In this document: positions 18,590-26,376 of the stretch, one piece after another
Layout: each line of letters starts with the position of its first letter
How positions within the stretch are numbered: the first letter of the stretch is position 1
Source of the DNA: CAZHCA01 sp964530825
Lineage (GTDB): Bacteria; Bacteroidota; Bacteroidia; Chitinophagales; Saprospiraceae
Reading direction: 5' to 3'
DNA length: 64,000 nt
NCBI GenBank assembly: GCA_964530825.1
Contig: CAZHCA010000007.1
Span: 62,001-126,000 of the forward strand
Made by a program: the position numbers and the translations under genes
The notes under the pieces: model-generated
Databases searched by the model: none
The model's input: only the letters and a program-made list of their open reading frames with translations
What the model was told of the DNA's origin: nothing

Positions 18590-21547
18590 TTATAATGAGA
18601 AGTTAACACCAAATAAAATATTTCTAGGAGTAGGGTAGGGAACATATTCGATACCGAATGATGGAACTCCGTCTACTACGTTCACTGTATTGATTTCCGG
18701 ATCGAAACCAGAGTAGTCGGTCAGCACAAACAAGTTTTGACCGGTCACGAATACGCGCAAGTTGCGTATGGTGTTGCCCAAATTGCCGAAGTCATAAGAC
18801 AAAGTGGCATTGGTGAAGCGCAGGTAATCTGCATCCTCCAGATAGCGGTCAGAGGTTTTCACCGAGTTGGCGATGCTTTCCTGATTCTCGCTATCGAGGA
18901 GGGCGGCATCGATGTTACGCGATCCCAAGTTACCGATCGGCAGAACGGTATTGGCCGTGTTGTTGTAGATCTGGTGACCGAAGGCGCCGTTGAAGTTGGC
19001 AATCAGGTTGAAGCGGCCGAAGCGAACGCTGGTATTGATCCCCAGGAGTACATCCGGGTTGGGATCCCCTAGGAAGAAAGAAGTATTACCGTCATCAACT
19101 AATACGTCAAGTCCATCCTCGCCAATGCGTTGCCAGTCGCGCACGAAAAAGGCATTCAAGGGCTGGCCGTTCTCCAGACGCTGTACGCGGGCACCGGTTA
19201 CCCCTTGACCGAAGATGGCGCCGGTCTCTACGATCGGACCGTTGTAGTCGCGCAGCTCATTGTTCAGGAAAGCGACGTTACCGCCCAACTGCCAGCTGAC
19301 GCGCTCATTGTCCACTAGGAATCCATTGAGGGACAATTCCACCCCGTCGTTTAGTACGTTACCCGGCAAGTTGACCCAGAAGCGGGTAGCAGGCGCCGGC
19401 TGAATGGCCTCAAAGTTGAACAGCAAGTCTTCGGTCTGGCGGTTGAAGTATTCTACTGTACCGGTCAACTTGTAGTCGAACAATGCAAAATCAACACCTA
19501 CGTTGAAGGTAGTCGACGTTTCCCATTGCAGTTCAGGGTTATCTACGTTAGCCTGCGAGACGTCGCCCTGGTCACCCACCGCAAAGCGGGCTTGGGCCGA
19601 ACCAGCCGGGAATTCCTGGTTACCAACCTGACCCCAGCCTACGCGCAGCTTCAACTGGTCGAAAAGCCCAGTACCAAGAAACGGTTCGTTGTGGATATTC
19701 CAGGCTGCAGCAAAGGAGGGAAAGACTCCGTACTTATTGTCTTCACCAAATTTTGAAGAGCCGTCGGCACGCACGGTTGCAGTAAATAGGTAACGGTCGG
19801 CAAAATTGAAGTTGGCGCGACCGAAAAAGGACTGCAACTCATTGGTAGGATCTGCAAAGCTACTAATCGCACGGGTTTCGCGATTCGTACTCTGGATGAT
19901 ATTAGTCAGATCGATATCGTCGGTCACAAATCCGCGACCCGTCATACTGCTTCCTTGATTGCGGAAGTCCATGTATTCGTAACCGATTACAGCATCCAGG
20001 TTGATGGCGCTAGTTAAGTCGGTGTTGTAGCTTAAGGTATGGGTGAATTGCTGGGTGGTCAAGGTGTTATTGGCAATGGTAGCCTGCCCCAAGTCTTCAA
20101 TGCCCTGAATATTGAGGAAAGATTTGACCGAGGCGCGGCGTTCGCCCACCTGTTGATTGATACTATAGAGGAAGCGGTAAGTCAGTCCGTCTATAATTTC
20201 GAAGCTGGGAGAAATACTACCTAGCACGGTGGTGATGTTTGCCTGGTCATCGTGCGCGGCCAGCATACCCAGCGGGTTGATCTGTGATCCGCCCCGCTCG
20301 ATAAAGAGCGTACCGTCCGGATTAAAGAGCGGCTGGGTGGGATTCCATTGCAGGGCCTGGCCTACTAAGGAGCCTTCAAATCCAGCGTTCGTGGAAATCG
20401 GAGCAATGTCTTCGATGGTATGTGCAGCCAGCAGGTTGAAATCCAGTCGCAGGCGCTTACTTTCCAGAAATCTGTAAGAACCATTAATGCTACCGGTAAA
20501 CTTCTCGAACCCACTTTCATCGATAATACCGGCCTGGTCGAAGTAGCCGGCCGAAACGCGGTAGTTGCCGTTTTGATTACCGCCCGAAATAGAGAAGTTG
20601 TAATCCTGAATCGTTCCCGTACGGGTAATTTCGTCGAAAGCATCGACGTTATCGCCGAAGTCGCCCCCGCTGAGTCCGTATTGCTGGAGTGCGTCGCGGT
20701 ATTCATCACCGTCGAGTACGTCGTACTCTTTCAATACATCACTCACACCGCCGGATACATTGAATTGGATAGTAGGATCGCCGGTTTTGCCGCGCTTGGT
20801 CGTAATCAGGACCACCCCGTTGGCACCCCGAGCCCCGTAGATGGCGGCTGCTGATGCATCCTTCAGGATCTCGATCGATTGAATGTCATTCGGGTTAATG
20901 AAGTTGAGTGGGTTGGCGCCGGGGGTGTTATCACCCAGTCCAAAGTTGGCTCCCGGGCGGGCATTACGGCCGTCGAGTGGGATCCCATCCACCACGTAGA
21001 GTGGCTGGTTACCCGTACGTACCGAAGCGTTACCCCGGATACGTAAGGTAGCTGCACCACCTGGCTGACCAGAGTTGTTGAGAAACTGCACCCCGGATAC
21101 CTTACCTTGTAGCAATTGGTCGGGAGAAGTGATGGCTCCGTCCACGAAGTCTTCTTCCTTCAGCGAAGCAACGGCACCGGTCAGGTCGCGCTTTTGCACA
21201 GCGCCATAACCGACGACGACTACCTCATCGAGTACCTCGCCGGCCTCCAGTTGGATGTCCATGACGTCAGAGGCCCCGATTTGTACGCGCGTGGGATTGT
21301 AGCCTGTGTAGGAAAAAATTAACTCGTTGTACCCTTCCGGTACACTTACGGAATACTTCCCGTCAAAATCCGTTACGGCACCCGAGCTGGTTCCGGCCAC
21401 CAATACGTTGGCACCGATCAGCGGTTCACCATTGCCGGCATCTGTCACCGTACCGGTGATAGTGCGCTGAGCTAAAGCGGCTTGTGCCATCAGCAGGAAG
21501 ACGAGTAGCGGCAACCACTTCATGTAGTTTTTCGTGTTAGGCTTCAT
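18590..21547 (-). CDS. susC-like: SusC/RagA-type TonB-dependent transporter
   Basis: A 985-residue outer-membrane transporter. Signal peptide ends ...QAALA|Q near residue 26 when the ATG at 21547 is used. It is followed by the carboxypeptidase-D-like domain ('RTITGTVTDAGNGEPLIGA'), the TonB-interaction segment DEVVVVGYG, the plug ('LLQGKVSGVQ', 'IEILKDASAAAIYGARGANG') and a beta-barrel of about 730 residues. Length and order are standard for the family. It is the first gene of the sugar operon; no sigma/anti-sigma pair or hybrid regulator stands beside it, so its regulator must be elsewhere unless the PAS-AraC gene at 3.5-4.2 kb serves. Confidence 0.96.
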   Translation of the reverse strand: MKPNTKNYMKWLPLLVFLLMAQAALAQRTITGTVTDAGNGEPLIGANVLVAGTSSGAVTDFDGKYSVSVPEGYNELIFSYTGYNPTRVQIGASDVMDIQLEAGEVLDEVVVVGYGAVQKRDLTGAVASLKEEDFVDGAITSPDQLLQGKVSGVQFLNNSGQPGGAATLRIRGNASVRTGNQPLYVVDGIPLDGRNARPGANFGLGDNTPGANPLNFINPNDIQSIEILKDASAAAIYGARGANGVVLITTKRGKTGDPTIQFNVSGGVSDVLKEYDVLDGDEYRDALQQYGLSGGDFGDNVDAFDEITRTGTIQDYNFSISGGNQNGNYRVSAGYFDQAGIIDESGFEKFTGSINGSYRFLESKRLRLDFNLLAAHTIEDIAPISTNAGFEGSLVGQALQWNPTQPLFNPDGTLFIERGGSQINPLGMLAAHDDQANITTVLGSISPSFEIIDGLTYRFLYSINQQVGERRASVKSFLNIQGIEDLGQATIANNTLTTQQFTHTLSYNTDLTSAINLDAVIGYEYMDFRNQGSSMTGRGFVTDDIDLTNIIQSTNRETRAISSFADPTNELQSFFGRANFNFADRYLFTATVRADGSSKFGEDNKYGVFPSFAAAWNIHNEPFLGTGLFDQLKLRVGWGQVGNQEFPAGSAQARFAVGDQGDVSQANVDNPELQWETSTTFNVGVDFALFDYKLTGTVEYFNRQTEDLLFNFEAIQPAPATRFWVNLPGNVLNDGVELSLNGFLVDNERVSWQLGGNVAFLNNELRDYNGPIVETGAIFGQGVTGARVQRLENGQPLNAFFVRDWQRIGEDGLDVLVDDGNTSFFLGDPNPDVLLGINTSVRFGRFNLIANFNGAFGHQIYNNTANTVLPIGNLGSRNIDAALLDSENQESIANSVKTSDRYLEDADYLRFTNATLSYDFGNLGNTIRNLRVFVTGQNLFVLTDYSGFDPEINTVNVVDGVPSFGIEYVPYPTPRNILFGVNFSL

Positions 21548-21578
21548 ACAAGTGTCCAAGTTTAGTTAGTGTTTTATA

Positions 21579-21598
21579 ACACAGCGTAATCGCTGTGT
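21579..21598 (-). promoter_or_regulatory. Hairpin or operator in the SusC leader
   Basis: A perfect inverted repeat, ACACAGCG / CGCTGTGT, around a TAAT loop lies 32 bases before the SusC start. It could form an 8-bp stem in the mRNA leader or be a dyad bound by a regulator. No U-tract follows in either direction. Confidence 0.4.
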
Positions 21599-22074
21599 CA
21601 TTATCCTGAAAAAAATGAATTTTGCCGTTTAATAGTCAAAAAGAAATTTACTTGGATGCGCTTGCCACTCTCACCGCTTCTTTTACTACTGCGCTTTCAC
21701 TGGGGAATAAGCAAATGGCTATTGCCTAAGGAAAATTACTTGTTGCTAAGTCTCTGATTAGCTTTTTGTTATTCATACACTAACTGAGCAATGACTAAAA
21801 TTGCCGATAACTTTTGAAATATACAAGATTAAGAACAAAAGATTTTGTCACAGAAGAAGCAGTGAAATAATGTTGGGATTTTACCGTACTAAGTTAAAGT
21901 AAGATAATGGATCTAATACAGCACCTCCAAATTTTCAACCCTAAAAGCAGAAGGGGTGTCGTTGAGAACACAATTACTGGAGTAGACCTGCCACCTGCGG
22001 TCATGAAGCTCACGCGCTAGGATTATGATTACCTTTTACCTATCTTTCGTAATTATCCAATCTAGTGCAACCCC
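21599..22074. other. Intergenic region between divergent susC and helicase-like gene
   Basis: About 475 bases, AT-rich near susC. It should contain the promoters of both divergent genes. I see no exact TAnnTTTG element; TATCTTTCG at about 22042 is the nearest form on the plus strand. No ORF here looks real. Confidence 0.4.
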
Positions 22075-25000
22075 ATGCAAGAAACTGCAGCTAATTTTGA
22101 TGGATCCGTACCCAACCTCTTGCCAACGGTCACTCCCGGTCGCCGTGTTTTATTCAACTGCTGGGCCACGAATCCGCACATTGTCGATTTGGCCGATTTC
22201 ACGACCGTTGTTCGGCAAGAGCAGCGTACCTTGCCGGATCATCGGATCACTATCCCGGCAAGTGCCGGACCGCACGCGCAGTTCCAACACCTCTACCACG
22301 AAAGCCGCAATCGAGAGCGCCGGACCGGCGCTTCTGACCTTTACCTAGCCTGGCCCATCCTGGCGGGCATAGAGGCGGACACCCTGTATGCCCTTCCCGC
22401 CTTTTTCTGGCCGGTAAAGCTCGAGCCGCAGGCCGGACAAACCTGGGTGCTGACCCTGCTGCCCCGGCTTGGAGTACGCCACCCTTTCCACGCCCGGATC
22501 GCAGACCAAATTCCTGCATTTCAAGACCTGCCTGGTACCCTGGATTGGTCTGCGGCACCTGCTTTCTGGAACCAATGCACAGGAAGCGAAGACGCTGATC
22601 CCTGGCGTCTGACCCCCTTGCCTGATCCGGTAGCTGTTGCGGAAAATGCGCCTGCAGGAACGTGGCAATCCTCCGCTGCCCTGAGCATTTTCCCACTGAC
22701 CCCCCATCCGGACCTGTACCGGGAACCCGCAACTGTTTCTTCTGTTTCCAAAGGACACTCATTTGGGCCTCTGCCGCTCGATCCGTTCCAGGCCAGTGCT
22801 GCGGCCGGCACCCTGCAACAAGGTGTAGCCAAAGTGGCGGGCCTGCCGGGAAGTGGAAAAAATTACTGGCTTTCGCATCTCATCCACCGGGCTCTGAGCA
22901 ATGGTCAAAACGTTCTGGTCGTCAGTGAGCAAATCGGGCTGCTGGAGCGCCTGGCGCAGCAACTCGACCGCACCGGACTGGAGGGCATGTCTTTCCTGCT
23001 CGGCAATTTCGAGCGCGATTACCCACTTTTGATCGAAATTTTGCGCAGTAAACAAGACGCGCGTACGATACCTGTCGACCCCGACAAGCACCAACAGCGA
23101 GTACGCTCCTTGCGCGATCGGCACGACCGACTCCGGGCGGCTTTTCGGGCGAGCCGCAACTCGGTTTTCGACCACTATTCGTGGGTTGAAACGGTTGGGC
23201 GCTATTTAGAACAGCGACAAAAAGCCGATAAGGGCCTGCTGGCTTCTCATTTATCCTACGCCGATTTCACCCTGACCCACGAGGAGTACGAACAAATCAG
23301 CTATGCATTGGAGACCCTGCGCCCGCTCTACAACCGCTTGGGTACCCTGCGACATCCCTTGCAGCAACTCCATCCGCATTGGTTTACCGAGCAAGAAAAA
23401 GAAACGGCCCGCGCCACACTCCGGGAAGCACTGGAGGGCCAACTTGCTCGCTTTGAGCAATTACATTTGCGCTTTATCCAGCGCGTGCACCAATACGCCG
23501 ATGCACTGCGCATGCATTACGAGGTGTATTACCGCCGGTTCCGCGATGCGATTGATCGTCTGCGTCGGCGACTTCAGGAGCACCAACAAACCTACGGCGA
23601 GGATTTTGACCTGACCTCGCGCACCAGCCTCCAGCTTTACGGGCTGGTGTCGGGCCGCTACCGGGAAATCCTGGAAGCCCGGCGCGAGGTGGGGCAGTGG
23701 TACGGCAGGCTGCGGGATGACTTTCAATGTAACCCTTATTTTGATTTTGCTTTTGCTTCGGCTTCGGAGGTGCAATCGGTACCGTTTATCCGTAACCAGG
23801 TGGCGGAGTTTGACCAGCAACTGCGGTCGTGGTACCAGCGGGTGGGCGATCTGGTGCAGGAAAGTGTGACCCGCCTGAGCAGTACTAATCTACACCCGGA
23901 GGTAGATCAGCAGGAAGTGATAGCCGATTTGGAAAAAGCCCTAGATCGTCAGCTTGCCAGTCTCAACGAAACCGGGATCTTCGCGCAGCCTACCAAAAAC
24001 CCCATGCTAACCGTGGCTAAGCGACAGCAACTCATGGAGGATATCATGGATCGTCTGGAGCACGTGCGGCTGGATATGCGTGACTTCGATCCCTTCTACG
24101 ATTGGCAGCGTGCTTGGCTGCCGTTGCCCGGGAATGCGCGCCAGGTGGTGCGTGCCCTGGTGAAGGTGAAGCCCCTGGATTGGGGTACGGCCTTCAGCAG
24201 CTGGTATCTGTACGGGGTTTTAGAAAATCGGCAACAGGAAGCCTTGCCCGAACGTAAACTAGAGCTGGCTGCCTATCATAAAGCATGGTTGCAGGTGGCC
24301 GACAATATGGGCAAGGAGACGCGCGGGCAATGGCGAAGGCGATCGGAAAAGGCAATCCGCGACTTTCGACGCAGCGACCGGCGCCGCTACCAGGAGTTGT
24401 TTCAAAAGCGTACCGCTACGCTTTCCCCCGAAATGCTGTTCGGCGAGTTGTGGTATCTGGTGCGGGAATACATACCCTTGGTGCTGGCCACACCCGACAG
24501 CCTGCAGCGTATGCCATTTTATGCCGACCGCCAACCTTTCGATTGGGTGGTTAGCTGCGAGCATACGCATCAGCCCCGGCGCGATAAGGTACTGGGCGGT
24601 CACCTGGGTAAGCGCATCGTCCGTCTGCGGGAGACCCTGCAACTAGAGGCGGCAACGGAAGAAGCTTGGCAACTGGCGCATAACTACCGGCAGATTCCCG
24701 GCTTTCCCACTACATCTACCCCTGACGGCTACCCGTACCCCAGTGCGCCCGGGCAGGTAGAATGGCACGATGCGGAGGGCTGGTTCGATGACCAACATGC
24801 GGTGAATGAAAAAGAGGCCGAGAAAGTTATCCAGCTCTTGAACCAAATTGAAGCAACCCCCCAACGGACGTTTCCCTCGGTGGGGGTTCTGGCATTGACC
24901 ACCGCCCAGCGAGACCTGCTGCTGGAATACTTTCGGCAAATACGGGCCGCCGGCGGCGACGGCGCCGAGCGCCTAAGCATGCTGGAACGCAATGGGCTGG

Positions 25001-25668
25001 GCGTGTATACGCCGGAAGAAACCGCCTTTTTGCAATTTGATATTGTAATATGCTCAACGACCTATGCCCAAGAGGAGGCGCTGCTCGCCCATTGGGACCG
25101 TCCGGATACCGTGCCACAGATTCAGCAGATGGCCTACCTGCCCCATCAATCCCTCTGGGTGGTGACCTCCCTAACCGGTGCGCTGCTCGAGCAATTAGCG
25201 GCCCGCCCACCGGGGTCGGGTGCTTTTTTCCTGGCCAACTATCTCAGCGGGGTTTGGCAAACGGCGCGCGGAGAAACGGCAACGGCAAGGCAGTATGCCA
25301 AGCATATCGGGCAGGAGATCGGTGGGGCGGTGGTTCCCCACCGGTATGCGGGCTTCTTCCAGCAAGTGGTCAAATATTTGTTACCTTACCTACCCGGCGC
25401 CCGCGTCGAATGGAATGTTTGGCTGGGTGGCTATCAAGTACCCATTGTGTTGGAGCGCGGAGCAGAACAAGCACCCTTAATTCTTCTGGCCGATGGCTTT
25501 TGGTCGGACCAGCCGGCTACTGATTTTGCCTGGGAATACCGGCAACGGCAGTGGTTCACGGAGCTCGGTTATCGGGTAGTCCCCGTATGGAGCGTCGATT
25601 GGTTTCGGCAGCCCGAATTGGCGGCCCGCCGACTAGCCGGTCAAATTCTCGACCGGCCGGTAGCATAG
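22075..25668 (+). CDS. Degenerate SF1 (DNA2/NAM7-type) helicase homologue with endonuclease-fold tail
   Basis: A 1197-residue soluble protein. Residues 1-240 are unlike anything I know. A P-loop stands at about 256-263 (GLPGSGKN), but the last position is Asn where SF1 enzymes have Thr or Ser. It is followed by a motif-Ia-like strand (NVLVVSEQ), a long helical, coiled-coil-rich insert (about 330-800), and 'FDWVVSCEHTHQP' near 825 at the place where SF1 helicases have the DEAS/DEAQ Walker B motif. Near 940-990, 'SVGVLALTTAQRDLL' and 'FDIVICSTTYAQ' match motifs IV-V. The C-terminus ('GYRVVPVWSVDWFRQPE') matches the restriction-endonuclease-fold domain often ending this helicase group. ATP hydrolysis is probably lost; a binding or scaffold role is inference. 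Confidence 0.7.
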   Translation: MQETAANFDGSVPNLLPTVTPGRRVLFNCWATNPHIVDLADFTTVVRQEQRTLPDHRITIPASAGPHAQFQHLYHESRNRERRTGASDLYLAWPILAGIEADTLYALPAFFWPVKLEPQAGQTWVLTLLPRLGVRHPFHARIADQIPAFQDLPGTLDWSAAPAFWNQCTGSEDADPWRLTPLPDPVAVAENAPAGTWQSSAALSIFPLTPHPDLYREPATVSSVSKGHSFGPLPLDPFQASAAAGTLQQGVAKVAGLPGSGKNYWLSHLIHRALSNGQNVLVVSEQIGLLERLAQQLDRTGLEGMSFLLGNFERDYPLLIEILRSKQDARTIPVDPDKHQQRVRSLRDRHDRLRAAFRASRNSVFDHYSWVETVGRYLEQRQKADKGLLASHLSYADFTLTHEEYEQISYALETLRPLYNRLGTLRHPLQQLHPHWFTEQEKETARATLREALEGQLARFEQLHLRFIQRVHQYADALRMHYEVYYRRFRDAIDRLRRRLQEHQQTYGEDFDLTSRTSLQLYGLVSGRYREILEARREVGQWYGRLRDDFQCNPYFDFAFASASEVQSVPFIRNQVAEFDQQLRSWYQRVGDLVQESVTRLSSTNLHPEVDQQEVIADLEKALDRQLASLNETGIFAQPTKNPMLTVAKRQQLMEDIMDRLEHVRLDMRDFDPFYDWQRAWLPLPGNARQVVRALVKVKPLDWGTAFSSWYLYGVLENRQQEALPERKLELAAYHKAWLQVADNMGKETRGQWRRRSEKAIRDFRRSDRRRYQELFQKRTATLSPEMLFGELWYLVREYIPLVLATPDSLQRMPFYADRQPFDWVVSCEHTHQPRRDKVLGGHLGKRIVRLRETLQLEAATEEAWQLAHNYRQIPGFPTTSTPDGYPYPSAPGQVEWHDAEGWFDDQHAVNEKEAEKVIQLLNQIEATPQRTFPSVGVLALTTAQRDLLLEYFRQIRAAGGDGAERLSMLERNGLGVYTPEETAFLQFDIVICSTTYAQEEALLAHWDRPDTVPQIQQMAYLPHQSLWVVTSLTGALLEQLAARPPGSGAFFLANYLSGVWQTARGETATARQYAKHIGQEIGGAVVPHRYAGFFQQVVKYLLPYLPGARVEWNVWLGGYQVPIVLERGAEQAPLILLADGFWSDQPATDFAWEYRQRQWFTELGYRVVPVWSVDWFRQPELAARRLAGQILDRPVA

Positions 25669-25751
25669 GAGTAGCTTTTAACGACTCAAATGCTTATATT
25701 TTAGGGGCAAAAGGTCAGGTCGAGCAGGTTGCCTACCTAAACCATTGATCG

Positions 25752-26372
25752 ATGACCGTAGAGCAGTTGCAGAACGACCCTGCATACCAAGAAATTTCAC
25801 GAGTAGAACACCGCGACATTATCCCTTTTGTGTTGGAAGAATACCAGAGGGGAGGACGGTTGGTACGCCTGTTCCGGTGGCTATTGGGCCTGTCGGTACT
25901 GGTAAGTGTCCTGATCGCCGCTTATTACATCAGCACGGGGGTACTCCCCATGGGCCGGTGTATAATGTGGTGGCTCGTCGGCGCGTTGCCGGCCATGGTG
26001 CCGGTCGTCCCGCTACACGAGGGAATACACGGCCTGGCATATTATGCTTTTGGGGCACAGCGGGTGCAATTCGGAGCCGTCTGGTCGAAGTTTTACTTCT
26101 ACGCGGTGGCCGACCGGTTCGTAGTCGACCGGGTTGCCTTTTGGTGGCTGGCCCTGGCCCCATTCATTGTGATTAATAGCTTTTGCCTGATCGCCATGGC
26201 TTTTGCGTCGCCCGTTTGGGTAACCGTATGGAGCGGCTTGTTGGTCATGCATACCATGGCCTGTGCCGGAGATTTTATTTTACTCAATTATATGGACCGG
26301 CAGGATAAACCGGTTTTCACCTACGATGAGTTGGCCGATAATCAGGCTTACTTTTACGTCAAGCAGGACTAA
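25752..26372 (+). CDS. DUF3267-like zincin membrane metalloprotease
   Basis: A 206-residue membrane protein with an HEGIH motif at residues 89-93 (HExxH zinc-binding form), placed at the start of a membrane segment, as in the DUF3267 putative zincin family. Further hydrophobic segments lie at about 41-62, 70-86, 134-160 and 160-182. It starts 83 bases after the helicase-like gene and is followed four bases later by the GH3/beta-lactamase gene, so the three may be one operon. Substrate unknown; intramembrane proteolysis is inferred from the layout only. Confidence 0.8.
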   Translation: MTVEQLQNDPAYQEISRVEHRDIIPFVLEEYQRGGRLVRLFRWLLGLSVLVSVLIAAYYISTGVLPMGRCIMWWLVGALPAMVPVVPLHEGIHGLAYYAFGAQRVQFGAVWSKFYFYAVADRFVVDRVAFWWLALAPFIVINSFCLIAMAFASPVWVTVWSGLLVMHTMACAGDFILLNYMDRQDKPVFTYDELADNQAYFYVKQD

Positions 26373-26376
26373 ACGT

